DNA from: Bacillota bacterium
GTDB lineage: Bacteria; Bacillota; Bacilli; Paenibacillales; Paenibacillaceae
Reading direction: 5' to 3'
Assembly: GCA_023391635.1 (NCBI GenBank)
Contig: JAEWAQ010000058.1
Location: forward strand, 62,001-126,000
DNA length: 64,000 nt
This document shows, one piece after another, positions 9,061 through 18,154 of this stretch. Under the pieces are notes generated by a model. The model had not been told where the DNA came from. It did not search any database and saw only the letters and a program-made list of their open reading frames with translations. Numbering within the stretch: the first letter of the stretch is position 1; each line of letters begins with the position of its first letter. The position numbers were made by a program, and so were the translations under genes.

Positions 9061-9963
9061 ATGAGCGCAGGCTCATATTTCAGAAGATTCTGGCAATATT
9101 ACGCGATGCTCGCTCTTCCCATTGTCTTCTTTGGTTTGTTCAAGTATGGGCCCATGTACGGTATCATTATCGCGTTTAAAGACTACAACATCTTCCAAGG
9201 CATGTGGACCAGCCCATGGAACGGACTCGAAACGTTCCGTACTGTTTTTTCCATGCATACGTTCATGACCGCCTTCAGGAACACCTTCCTGTTGAACTTG
9301 CTTGATCTCCTCGTCTCGTTTCCGGCGCCGATTATTCTTGCCCTTTTGCTGAACGAAGTTCGGCAGAGGCGGACCAAGAAAGTGTTCCAGACGGTCATGT
9401 ACTTTCCGCACTTCGTTTCGTGGGTGATCATCGGCGGATTATTCTTGCAAATATTTGCAACCAACACCGGCATTATCAATCAGATGCTGAATAACGCAGG
9501 ATACGACTCGATCCCCTTCTTGACGAATAAATATTGGTGGTTGTTCACCTATCTGGCTGCGGGGGTATGGCAGAGCGTAGGCTGGGGAACGATTATTTAT
9601 TTGGCCGCATTGACCGGCATCAACAAGGAGCTTTATGAAGCGGCCGAGACCGATGGCGCCGGAAGAATGAGGCGAATGTGGCATATCACGCTGCCGGGCA
9701 TTCGCCCTACCATCATTATATTGTTCATTCTCGCGATTGGAGAAATGCCAAGGATCGGCTTCGAACGGCCCTATATTCTAGGCAATGCGATGGTTAGCGA
9801 TTTTTCCGAGGTGCTTAGCACATTCGTGTACAAGATCGGTCTGCAAACAGGGGAATTCTCCATCGCGACGGCTGTCGGCTTGTTCCAGTCGGTTATCGCG
9901 CTCGTTTTTCTGCTTAGCGCCAATGCGATTTCCAAGAAAAATGCCGGCCAAGGCATCATGTAA
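9061..9963 (+). CDS. CUT1 ABC transporter permease, LplB type
   Basis: A 300-residue inner-membrane protein with six predicted helices. The cytoplasmic EAA loop, which contacts the ATPase, is visible as LYEAAETDGAGRMRRMWHITLPG (about residues 195-217), as in LplB/UgpA permeases. The N-terminus (GLFKYGPMYGIIIAFKDYNI) is typical of the LplB branch. The start at 9061 follows AGGAGG. It would pair with the permease at 9996 and the lipoprotein at 7353. No ATPase gene is in the cluster, so a shared MsmX/UgpC-like ATPase is inferred. Confidence 0.9.
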   Translation: MSAGSYFRRFWQYYAMLALPIVFFGLFKYGPMYGIIIAFKDYNIFQGMWTSPWNGLETFRTVFSMHTFMTAFRNTFLLNLLDLLVSFPAPIILALLLNEVRQRRTKKVFQTVMYFPHFVSWVIIGGLFLQIFATNTGIINQMLNNAGYDSIPFLTNKYWWLFTYLAAGVWQSVGWGTIIYLAALTGINKELYEAAETDGAGRMRRMWHITLPGIRPTIIILFILAIGEMPRIGFERPYILGNAMVSDFSEVLSTFVYKIGLQTGEFSIATAVGLFQSVIALVFLLSANAISKKNAGQGIM

Positions 9964-9995
9964 ACGTACGATTTTTTTCGAAAGGAGGTCCTGCA

Positions 9996-10877
9996 ATGAG
10001 AACCAAAACAGACGTGGCGCGATTGTTTGTGCCGATTAATCTCACGCTTCTCACTCTTCTGGCTGTAATCTGCGTAGCGCCGTTGCTGCATATTCTCGCC
10101 CTGTCGGTCAGTTCCAGCTCCGAAATATTATCAGGGCATGTCACGATATTTCCGCAAGAATTCAACACCGAAGCGTATAAGGAGATATTGAAGGATGCCA
10201 GTCTGTATCGCTCGCTCCTATTTACCATCACATTGACGGTCACTTTCACGGCCTTGTGTATGCTGATGACGATCTTGGCTGCCTATCCGCTGACCAAGCG
10301 CGGGTTGAAGGGAAGGAAGTTTTTCATCTACTTCATTATACCGACCATGTATTTCGGCGGCGGTATCATTCCGGAATACTTGCTGGTCAAAGAACTGCAC
10401 CTGCTCGATACGATGTGGGCGCTCATTCTGCCTTCGCTCATTAGCCCGTTCTATATGATCATTCTGATGTCGTTTATCCGCTCGATTCCGCAGGGACTGG
10501 AGGAGGCGGCGGAAATAGACGGCGCATCCGCGTTCAAAATGCTGGTGCGGATCATTCTTCCGCTCACGATTCCCGCGCTCGTGACGCTAAGCTTATTTTA
10601 TGCGGTCAGTCGCTGGAACGGGTTTACCGACTCGCTGTTTTACATTACGGATCCGGATTTGTATCCGCTGCAATTGAAGCTGTATCAAATCGTCGCCAAC
10701 AGCATGTCGGTCGATCAGAACATGGCGGAAAGATTGACGGAAATGCAAGCTCCGCTTCTCCCGGAAAGCACGAAGGCCGCTACCATCATCTTTGCCATAT
10801 TCCCGATTATCATCGTCTATCCGTGGCTGCAGAAGTATTTCATTTCGGGAACGATGCTCGGCTCGATCAAAGAGTGA
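9996..10877 (+). CDS. CUT1 ABC transporter permease, YtcP type
   Basis: A 293-residue membrane protein, the second half of the transporter pore. The EAA loop is LEEAAEIDGASAFKMLVRIILP, and the C-terminus (GTMLGSIKE) is the usual ending of YtcP-type permeases. The ATG at 9996 follows GAAAGGAGG. It lies 32 bp after the first permease and 13 bp before the metallophosphoesterase, so all are one operon. Six helices are visible from the hydrophobic pattern. Confidence 0.9.
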   Translation: MRTKTDVARLFVPINLTLLTLLAVICVAPLLHILALSVSSSSEILSGHVTIFPQEFNTEAYKEILKDASLYRSLLFTITLTVTFTALCMLMTILAAYPLTKRGLKGRKFFIYFIIPTMYFGGGIIPEYLLVKELHLLDTMWALILPSLISPFYMIILMSFIRSIPQGLEEAAEIDGASAFKMLVRIILPLTIPALVTLSLFYAVSRWNGFTDSLFYITDPDLYPLQLKLYQIVANSMSVDQNMAERLTEMQAPLLPESTKAATIIFAIFPIIIVYPWLQKYFISGTMLGSIKE

Positions 10878-10890
10878 ACAGAGGTGCAAC

Positions 10891-11832
10891 ATGAACAAGA
10901 AACTGCAATTTCGCAGCGACCATAGCTTTACGATCGTACAGTTTACCGATCTTCATTGGAAAACAGGAAGCGAAATGGATATGCGGACACGGGAATTGAT
11001 GGAAGCCGTCTTGTTGGCGGAAACGCCGGATTTGGTCGTTCTGACGGGCGACATCATCCAGAGCGGTCGGTGCGAAGGCAAGGCAATGGAGGCATTTGCC
11101 GATGCGGTGCGGGTGAACGAGGAGCATGGCATTCCATGGGCGGCCGTTTACGGCAATCACGATGCCGAGTATAAGGTGACCCGCGAGGAACTGATGCGGG
11201 TGCAGATGAGCTTCCCGCTCTGTTTAACCGAGCGGGGCCCCGATTATTTGCCGGGCTTGGGCAATTATGTGCTGACCGTTGCCGGATCGGACGGCACGGA
11301 ATGTGCCGCCGCGCTTTATATGATCGACTCGCTGGGGGAGATGGTGGACGGGCTTTTGCCGTATAAGGGCTATGATTGGATTAGGCCGGAGCAGGTTCAG
11401 TGGTACAGGGAACGATCCAAGGAGCTTGAGAAGGCTTGCGGACGGACGGTTCCCTCTCTGGCTTTCTTCCATATCCCGCTTCCGGAATACGAGGCGGTGT
11501 GGAATCATTTTCCCTGCTACGGAACGAAGAATGAAAATGTTTGCTGCCCATCCGTCAATTCGGGCCTGTTCGCCGCTATGCTGGAACGGGGCGATGTGAT
11601 CGGCACATTCGTTGGCCACGATCACGAGAACGATTACTGGGGCGATCTTTTCGGTATCCGGCTTGTGTACGGAAAGGTGACCGGCTATAACACCTTTAAC
11701 AACCGCCCTTATAACGGAGAGCATCGAGGAGCGCGAATCATTAAGCTCACCGAGGGCAGCCGCGTGTTTGAGACGTGGATCCGCATGGACACCGGGGAAC
11801 GGATAGATCAAGCGCCGCTTCACCTCCCTTAG
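10891..11832 (+). CDS. Metallophosphoesterase (calcineurin-like)
   Basis: A 313-residue, probably cytoplasmic two-metal phosphoesterase. All family motifs are present: DLHWKTG (D-x-H), TGDIIQSG, YGNHDAE, FFHIPLPEY and FVGHDHEND. The ATG at 10891 follows GAGGTG and lies 13 bp after the permease stop, so it is co-transcribed with the transporter. A role in cleaving a phosphoester in the imported compound or a derivative is inferred from context; members of this family also act on phospholipids, nucleotides and glycerophosphodiesters. The substrate is unknown. Confidence 0.88.
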   Translation: MNKKLQFRSDHSFTIVQFTDLHWKTGSEMDMRTRELMEAVLLAETPDLVVLTGDIIQSGRCEGKAMEAFADAVRVNEEHGIPWAAVYGNHDAEYKVTREELMRVQMSFPLCLTERGPDYLPGLGNYVLTVAGSDGTECAAALYMIDSLGEMVDGLLPYKGYDWIRPEQVQWYRERSKELEKACGRTVPSLAFFHIPLPEYEAVWNHFPCYGTKNENVCCPSVNSGLFAAMLERGDVIGTFVGHDHENDYWGDLFGIRLVYGKVTGYNTFNNRPYNGEHRGARIIKLTEGSRVFETWIRMDTGERIDQAPLHLP

Positions 11833-11950
11833 TAGATAGCTCCTGGATTAATGCTACAATCTGTCCGCCATGATGCCGAAACCAGATTGGAGCCAGCATG
11901 CGCGGGAGTTGAGATGCTGTAACCGGGTTTTGCCGGGTTAGGGCTAACAT

Positions 11951-13267
11951 TTGAAGCAGTTCAAATTTATTAAACGGAAAGCAGGTTATCCTGGAATGGA
12001 GTCAAATAGATCGCTAACCGTTTCGGATCTTACCCATTGCATGGAAATGATCGCCCCACTGAACACTTTCAGCGCTCCGGATGATACGAGCGATTTTGCG
12101 CCTGTGGTGCGTTTCCTTGTCATGAGCGACTCTCACATTAAAACTTTCGCAGATGTCGGATGCAGCCGTATCCAGAAGGCGATATCCCTCGGCTACAGCG
12201 ATGCCCGAAGCGATTCCGTATACAAGTCGCTGGATGCCGTTATGTTCTGCGGCGATATTACCGACACCGGCGATGAGTCTCAGTATATCGCATTCAAGAG
12301 CATCATCGATTCAGCGTTAAAGGATGAGACCGAGCTGCTTGCCATCCTGGCCAGAAATCACGACTGTTGGGGAACGATGGGCAGAGGGGCTCTTTCGTAT
12401 TTTTCATCTCTCACGGGGCTTGACACGGACTGGCATTATGTTATCAACGGCTATCATTTTATCGGAATTTCCGTATCACCCGACAGCAACTACCGATACT
12501 ATGACCCCAAGCAGATAAGCTGGGTTAAGGAGCAGTTGGACAAAGCTGTTGCAGATGACCCGGAGAAGCCGATTTTCGTTACCCATCATGAACATGTGTC
12601 CGGCACCGTCTATGGCAGCGGCGATAATGAGTGGGGAGTAGGCGACTTGAAATCGGTCTTTGAGGAATATCCTCAGATCATCCACTTTTCCGGTCACTCC
12701 CATTATCCCATAAACGACCCCAGATCCATATGGCAGGGAAGCTTCACGGCGGTTGGCACCGGCGCTATCAAATATATGGAGTTTACCGTTGACGGTAAAA
12801 AAAGCGTCCATCCGGATCATTACGAGAAAACAGGTCAAGCCTGGATTGTTGAAGTCAGCGCTCAGAATGAAGTGCGTTTGCGCGGCTATGATGTTTACAG
12901 CGAGGCTCTGCTGTGCGAATATGTCATCCAAGAGCCCGCAAACGCTGCAATAAGGCAGTATTCCCCCGAAAAGCAGAAAGCTGCCTCTTCGGCACCGGCT
13001 TTCCCGGATCCGGGCAGCAGGCGTTATATCACCGTTCCTGCAGCCGAAAGCGTCGATGGCAATATCATCTTCCTTTACAGAGCCATCGTTTTTGACGAGA
13101 ACGGGAATGAAATTGATCATGTTTATAAGGTAAATAATTATTGGAGTTATCCGACTTATGACTCCGTCACTCTCGCAGTCAACGCTCCGCGGGGCTGTAT
13201 CGTAAAAGTCTTCGCTGAAAATGCTTATGGCATGAGGAGTGAGCCTCTGACTTATAAGGCAGAATGA
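11951..13267 (+). CDS. Second metallophosphoesterase, with C-terminal beta domain
   Basis: Residues ~50-290 form a calcineurin-like phosphoesterase: SDSHIKT, CGDITDTGDE, NHDCWG, THHEHVSG and SGHSHYP. The third motif reads ARNHD where the family normally has GNHD; the metal-binding Asn and catalytic His are kept. The last ~110 residues look like a fibronectin-type beta domain, which suggests binding to a polymer or wall, although no signal peptide is seen. The TTG start at 11951 has only a weak AGGG upstream; ATG at 11996 is an alternative. The gene is visibly more A/T-rich than its neighbours and lies 118 bp after the transporter operon, so it may be a later arrival. It is convergent with the hybrid kinase at 13434. 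Confidence 0.8.
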   Translation: MKQFKFIKRKAGYPGMESNRSLTVSDLTHCMEMIAPLNTFSAPDDTSDFAPVVRFLVMSDSHIKTFADVGCSRIQKAISLGYSDARSDSVYKSLDAVMFCGDITDTGDESQYIAFKSIIDSALKDETELLAILARNHDCWGTMGRGALSYFSSLTGLDTDWHYVINGYHFIGISVSPDSNYRYYDPKQISWVKEQLDKAVADDPEKPIFVTHHEHVSGTVYGSGDNEWGVGDLKSVFEEYPQIIHFSGHSHYPINDPRSIWQGSFTAVGTGAIKYMEFTVDGKKSVHPDHYEKTGQAWIVEVSAQNEVRLRGYDVYSEALLCEYVIQEPANAAIRQYSPEKQKAASSAPAFPDPGSRRYITVPAAESVDGNIIFLYRAIVFDENGNEIDHVYKVNNYWSYPTYDSVTLAVNAPRGCIVKVFAENAYGMRSEPLTYKAE

Positions 13268-13433
13268 GTGCTGAGAAGCTGATTGTCGGCATGAGCAAAG
13301 GCAGTAGCACATATATGCGAAAAATGTACTGCGAGAAACAACGAACCTATGTTCCTATTTTGTTTATTTTTTAAAGATATTAGTTAAAATGAATCAGCTT
13401 GCCGCAGCAATCCTTGCTTGGCAAGCCGATCCG

Positions 13434-16400
13434 TCACTTGGGCGCTCTGAAGCTGACCGTCGTGCCTGCGCCCGGGCTGCTCTCGATATGCAGGCCGCTG
13501 CCGTAGCGCTGTCTCAGTCTGCGCTCCGTATTGCGCAAGCCGATGCCGCCTCGGGACTCCGTCGGCAAATTGAGCAGATTGGCGCGTTTCGCTTCGTCCA
13601 TTCCCGCACCGTCGTCGCTGATGGCTACTTCGATGCAGTCCCCGCGATCGGCGATGCGGATGCGCACCGTGCCGCCGCCGGACCGCCGGTGCAGGCCGTG
13701 CCGGACGGCATTCTCCACGAGCGGTTGGATTGTCAGCGGCGGGATGACCGCCGCGATGTCCGGGTCCACTTCCCAAACAATGTTCAGCCGATGCGCGAAA
13801 CGGGTCTTCTCGATGAACAAATAGGAGCTGACAAGGTCAAGTTCGTGCGCCAGCGGTACGAGCTTCTCGACGTTGGCCGCATCGAAGCTCCGGCGCAAAT
13901 AGTCGCCGAACGCCACCAGCAATTCGCGCATGTCGGCCGGATTGTCCTCCTCGCTGAGCGCGGCGATGGAGTTGAGCGTATTGAACAGAAAATGCGGCTG
14001 GATCTGCGCCTGCAGCAGGGCGGCTTCCATCCGGGTCTGCTCCCGCGCGGACGCGCGAAGCGCGGTCAAGGCGCCGACGCGCGCCAGCAGCTCCGCCGCC
14101 TCCACGGGCTTCGTCACGTAATCGTTCGCCCCCGCCAGGAAGCCCGCCTGGATGTCCTCGGGCCGACTGCGCGCCGTGAGCAGCAGGATCGGCAGTTCGG
14201 AGAGCGAGAACCGCTCGCGGATGCACCGGGTCAGCGCATAGCCGGACATCTGCGGCATCATGACATCGGAGATGACGAGATCCCATGTCTGCGCGCCGAG
14301 CAGCGCGAGCGCCTCTTCGCCTCCGGAAGCGGTCGACAGTTCATATTGCTCCGATGCCAGCAAGCCGGCGAGCACGCTCCGATTGACCGGGTCGTCGTCC
14401 ACGGCCAATATTCGCAGCCGATCACGTCCGGAAGATTGCTCGTGACGGTTCATCGTCTTCGTCTCGGCAGCAGCCGCAGCCGAATCGTTCTCCGTCCAGC
14501 CTGAAGCGGCGATCTCGGCTGCGGCGCCGTGCATCAGCCAGTGCGACGGCCCGCCGGGTTCCACAGGCAGTTCGGCATGTGAAGCCAGCGGCAGCGTGAA
14601 CGAGAAGACGGAGCCACGGCCGGGAGCGGACGCGACTTCCAGCCGGCTCCCGTGCAGTTCGACAAGCTGCCTGCTGATGCTGAGGCCCAGTCCGATGCCG
14701 CCGCCCGCGTCGATCGATTCGGGAGCTCCTTGTTCATACGGCTGGAACACTCTGCGAGCCGTCTCCTCGTCCATGCCGATCCCCGTATCCGCCACTTCGA
14801 TGCGCGCCACTCCGCCCGACTGTATCGCCCGGATTGTGACGCTGCCTTCGTGCGTATATTTCACCGCATTATGCAGCAGGTTGAACACCACTTGAATGAT
14901 GCGATTCTCGTCACCCGCGATCGCAGGGAACTCGTCTGGAATCTCGCTTGCGAGCCGGACCTGCTTCTTTCCTTCCATATAGCGAATCATGTCCAGCACG
15001 CCGGAGGCAACAGCCTGGATGCGGAATTCGCTGCGGTGAAGCTGAATGCCGTGCTCCCTGAGCCGATTCAGGTCGAGCAGATCGTTCAGCATGTACGACA
15101 TCCGCCTGGCCACCGTGATAAGCAGCGTCATATCCTTCGCGTTCTGGCCGCTGAGCTCGGACTTCCCGTTTTCGAGAACCGACTGGGCGATGTTCAGGAT
15201 GCCATGCAACGGATTGCGCAGCTCGTGCGACGTATTGGCCAGAAATTCATCTTTCCTCTTATCCGCTTGCTGCAGCTTGAGCGCGAGTTGACTTGTCTGA
15301 GAAGCCGTGCGGAAATAGCGCTTAAACCAGTAAGCGGCGAATGCCAGGAAAGCGACGGTCAGGTCGATCGGGTAAAAGTAGATTTCGAACAGCTGCTGAT
15401 ACTTAAGGAGGCTCCACAGGATGTTGACCGTAACGGCGGTCGCCCCGATCAGCAGGTAGTATGAATCCTGTTCACCCTTCAGCGTAGCACGCAGGAAGGA
15501 TCGGAACGTAATCAGGCCGGCCCATATCCCCGACACTCCTAACAAATAACCTAACGATGTGATGATCGAGGCCGGGAAGAAGGCGAATATCGCGGCAGCG
15601 CCGCTAAGTACGCCGAACCAGCGCATCTCCCGCCGCGAGATGAAGCCGGGCAGCAGCGAGGAGGCGAAGAAAGCCAGCGTGATATAGATGCCGTTCATGG
15701 ATAAATAATTCAGCCTAATACTCCAAGCGTAATCGATCGGCGCCCCGCTTAGCAGCAGCCTTTCGTCGGACAGCAAACTCATCAGCAAGGTGAACAGGTT
15801 CAGCGCCGCGAACAGGATAAGCAGCCGCTGACGGGTGCCGATGAAGTAGAGCAGGATGGCGTATACGGCATGAATGAGCAGGACCGTGCAGAGCAGCAAT
15901 TGCATCCCTTTCGAGAAGTCGGAGAACCGATCTATCGCTTGCACGCTGCCCAGCAGCAGCGTATCGATGATTCCGCCTTTGCGGGCGTTGTGGAAATTGG
16001 CGACTTGAATAACCAGGTCAATCTCGCCGCGATCGTTCGAGAACGAGGAGGTGAAAACTTTCCTGTCGGCAGTGTAGGAGGAGGAGTCGCTTGCCGGCTG
16101 GCCGGATTGACCCAACAATCGTCCGTTTACGTATATGGCCGATGACGCAGCGATCTCCATTGGCCGAACGGCAAGGGTGAGATCGCGGTCCGGATCGACG
16201 AGAATGCGCAGCCGGTAAGTACCGTAGCCGATGTTCGTGCGGCCGGGCAAGCTCGTTCGCCATTTTCCGGGCACCTGAATGAAGCTTGCCTCGGTTGCGT
16301 TCGCCGGGGAAGCTGCGACTTGTTCTTGGGCAGGGCCCTCTGTAATCAATTGATCGGGGTAGAATTCCCATTCTCCGTCCAGACGAATCGGGCGGCTATC

Positions 16401-16550
16401 TTCGAAATTCCAACCGCGCAAATCCATGACTCCGCGGAGGGCAGGGGGGTGGTCAGGCGTCGCTTGCAGAGCGATCCATCCCAGGCGGACGGAAGTCAGT
16501 ACAACGATGAAAACTCCCAGCAGGAGGAGTACTTTTCTTTTCGTTCTCAT
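13434..16550 (-). CDS. Hybrid histidine kinase with two kinase modules and a receiver
   Basis: A 1038-residue membrane sensor. After an N-terminal helix (8-28), residues ~45-200 form a 7TMR-DISMED2-like extracellular beta domain (LDGEWEFYP). Seven helices follow (~212-410, 7TMR-DISM type). A classical HisKA module has His442 in SHELRNP, and its ATPase domain spans ~545-655. A receiver domain (~712-830) has phosphoacceptor Asp762 in SDVMMPQMSG. Finally a second, LytS/YesM-type kinase module has His853 in QPHFLFN and an N-box QPLVENAVRHG (~942-952). The layout implies an internal relay ending in the second kinase. Extracellular carbohydrate sensing is typical of DISM proteins but is only inferred here. 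No response regulator gene lies nearby, so its partner must be elsewhere. The ATG at 16550 has only a weak ribosome binding site. Confidence 0.88.
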   Translation of the reverse strand: MRTKRKVLLLLGVFIVVLTSVRLGWIALQATPDHPPALRGVMDLRGWNFEDSRPIRLDGEWEFYPDQLITEGPAQEQVAASPANATEASFIQVPGKWRTSLPGRTNIGYGTYRLRILVDPDRDLTLAVRPMEIAASSAIYVNGRLLGQSGQPASDSSSYTADRKVFTSSFSNDRGEIDLVIQVANFHNARKGGIIDTLLLGSVQAIDRFSDFSKGMQLLLCTVLLIHAVYAILLYFIGTRQRLLILFAALNLFTLLMSLLSDERLLLSGAPIDYAWSIRLNYLSMNGIYITLAFFASSLLPGFISRREMRWFGVLSGAAAIFAFFPASIITSLGYLLGVSGIWAGLITFRSFLRATLKGEQDSYYLLIGATAVTVNILWSLLKYQQLFEIYFYPIDLTVAFLAFAAYWFKRYFRTASQTSQLALKLQQADKRKDEFLANTSHELRNPLHGILNIAQSVLENGKSELSGQNAKDMTLLITVARRMSYMLNDLLDLNRLREHGIQLHRSEFRIQAVASGVLDMIRYMEGKKQVRLASEIPDEFPAIAGDENRIIQVVFNLLHNAVKYTHEGSVTIRAIQSGGVARIEVADTGIGMDEETARRVFQPYEQGAPESIDAGGGIGLGLSISRQLVELHGSRLEVASAPGRGSVFSFTLPLASHAELPVEPGGPSHWLMHGAAAEIAASGWTENDSAAAAAETKTMNRHEQSSGRDRLRILAVDDDPVNRSVLAGLLASEQYELSTASGGEEALALLGAQTWDLVISDVMMPQMSGYALTRCIRERFSLSELPILLLTARSRPEDIQAGFLAGANDYVTKPVEAAELLARVGALTALRASAREQTRMEAALLQAQIQPHFLFNTLNSIAALSEEDNPADMRELLVAFGDYLRRSFDAANVEKLVPLAHELDLVSSYLFIEKTRFAHRLNIVWEVDPDIAAVIPPLTIQPLVENAVRHGLHRRSGGGTVRIRIADRGDCIEVAISDDGAGMDEAKRANLLNLPTESRGGIGLRNTERRLRQRYGSGLHIESSPGAGTTVSFRAPK

Positions 16551-16684
16551 ACTTCATTATTTCGGCAGACGAGGCGGATTTGCTGAGTGCTCCGTTTTGC
16601 TCAGGTGAGGCATATGAGGGGTTCGGGCCGGATGGTTGTGGTAAAATGAAACAAGAAGTCTGGAGAAGAAGGAGCGTGCGTCTT

Positions 16685-17200
16685 GTGTTCAAGATCCTGG
16701 CCCTCATCTTCGTCATTCAGATCGTGTACGTGTCGGCGTTCACCTTGCGCATGATTCTGACGCTCAAAGGGCAAAAGTACATCGCTGCGCTCATCAGCAC
16801 GGCGGAAGTAACGATCTACGTGCTGGGTCTGAATATGGTGTTGTCCCACCTGGATCAAGTCGCCAGTCTGGCGGCCTACGCGATCGGCTATGCGCTGGGC
16901 GTGCTTGTCGGCTCGTGGATCGAGCAGAAGCTGGCGCTCGGTTATGTTACCTTGAAGGTGATCACCAACAATCCGGAGCCAAGGCTCGCTGCGGTGCTGC
17001 GCGAGGCGGGATACGGCGTGACATCCTGGCTCGGCTCCGGCAGGGACGGCGATCGTCTTGTGATGGAGATTCTGACCAAGCGCAAAAACCAGAAGCAGCT
17101 CTACGACCGCATCATCGAGCTTGACGCGAAGGCGTTCGTCATTTTCCACGAACCGAGTCTGATTCGCGGCGGCTTCTGGGCAGGATCGGTCAAGCATTAG
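16685..17200 (+). CDS. UPF0316 (DUF2179) membrane protein
   Basis: A 171-residue protein with three N-terminal helices (residues ~5-85) and a C-terminal cytoplasmic DUF2179 domain (~90-165, DRLVMEILTKRKNQKQLYD). This is the architecture and length of UPF0316 proteins of Bacillales, whose role is unknown. The GTG at 16685 follows GAAGGAG with 10 bases spacing and gives the family's usual N-terminus (VFKILALIFVIQIVYVSAF); the frame extends 35 codons further upstream without a better site. It is divergent from the hybrid kinase and ends 4 bp before the convergent phosphodiesterase gene. Confidence 0.82.
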   Translation: MFKILALIFVIQIVYVSAFTLRMILTLKGQKYIAALISTAEVTIYVLGLNMVLSHLDQVASLAAYAIGYALGVLVGSWIEQKLALGYVTLKVITNNPEPRLAAVLREAGYGVTSWLGSGRDGDRLVMEILTKRKNQKQLYDRIIELDAKAFVIFHEPSLIRGGFWAGSVKH

Positions 17201-17204
17201 TCGG

Positions 17205-17981
17205 TCAAATCAGGGCTTTGCCCTCCCAATCGCGATTGGCGGGAACACCTGTGATATGGGCAACTGTCGGAGCGATATCGATAATATTGGCGTGTTCGAT
17301 CCTGCCCCCGGGTTCGAACGGCTTGCCCTGCATGAATAGAGGAATGGTCATATCCTCCGGCATATCCGTGCCGTGGCCGCGGTCGTGCCCGCCGTGGTCC
17401 GAAAGAACGATCATCGAATACCCTTGCGGAAGGGCGCGGGCCATCTTCTCTATGGATGACCAGGAATGATAGACGGACTGAATATATTCGGGAGACATCC
17501 AGCCATACTTGTGTCCGATCTCATCGACGGCCCCCAGGTACAGGAAGATAAAATCAGGGCTGTGCGCTGTGAGATAGGCGAGGGCTTGGTCCGTTAACAG
17601 GCAGTTGGATTCTTCATGTCCATAGATGCCGCCAGAGATAAAGCAGCTGTAAGCAAGCGAGCCCGGTCTGGCCAAGTCCTGCAGCTCCGACCAATTGTGG
17701 AACATGGCGCAGGTTTTGCCATGCGCATGCAGTTGTTCGAATAAGCCGGCAATCGGCCGGACTTGCGTCGTATAGGTGTTCTCGAGAATGCCGTGCCGCG
17801 CGGGCGGGACACTGTGGAACAAGGACATGTGGCAAGGAAGCGTGATGCTGGGCATTACCGTGCGCGCGGTCAAGGTAGAGCTGCCCAACTGCTTCATCAC
17901 CTCGATCTGAGGATGCCCGCATGCCGCCAAGCTGTCCGGACGCATCCCGTCAACCAATATAAGCAATACTTTCTCATTCAT
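17205..17981 (-). CDS. Alkaline phosphatase superfamily / nucleotide pyrophosphatase-like enzyme
   Basis: A 258-residue metal-dependent phosphodiesterase-type protein. Residues 8-15 (ILVDGMRP) hold the first metal-binding Asp. MPSITLPCHMSLFHSVPPARHG carries the likely Thr nucleophile. Later come LGAVDEIGHKYGW and SDHGGHDRGHG with further metal ligands, in the order of the type I phosphodiesterase family. No signal peptide is visible, so it is probably cytoplasmic. The ATG at 17981 follows AGAGGAGCGGG; the frame extends upstream without one. The substrate is unknown. It lies on the same strand as the TetM-like gene but 173 bp apart. Confidence 0.8.
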   Translation of the reverse strand: MNEKVLLILVDGMRPDSLAACGHPQIEVMKQLGSSTLTARTVMPSITLPCHMSLFHSVPPARHGILENTYTTQVRPIAGLFEQLHAHGKTCAMFHNWSELQDLARPGSLAYSCFISGGIYGHEESNCLLTDQALAYLTAHSPDFIFLYLGAVDEIGHKYGWMSPEYIQSVYHSWSSIEKMARALPQGYSMIVLSDHGGHDRGHGTDMPEDMTIPLFMQGKPFEPGGRIEHANIIDIAPTVAHITGVPANRDWEGKALI

Positions 17982-18154
17982 CGAATTCCCGCTCCTCTGA
18001 TCATGAATGGACGATTTGCCAGCTTGACTATCAATATACCGGATATGATTCTTATCGTCTACCGATACGGGCATAATCAAAGAACCAACTGCCCAAACGC
18101 GGCCCCCGATCGACGTCTGGCTTGAGGCGGACGCGAATCGGTTCGTGGAACCTC

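Noticed and set aside
13389..14504. Plus-strand frame of 371 codons within the hybrid kinase
   Set aside because: Opposite strand of the receiver and second kinase module; no ribosome binding site, composition biased.
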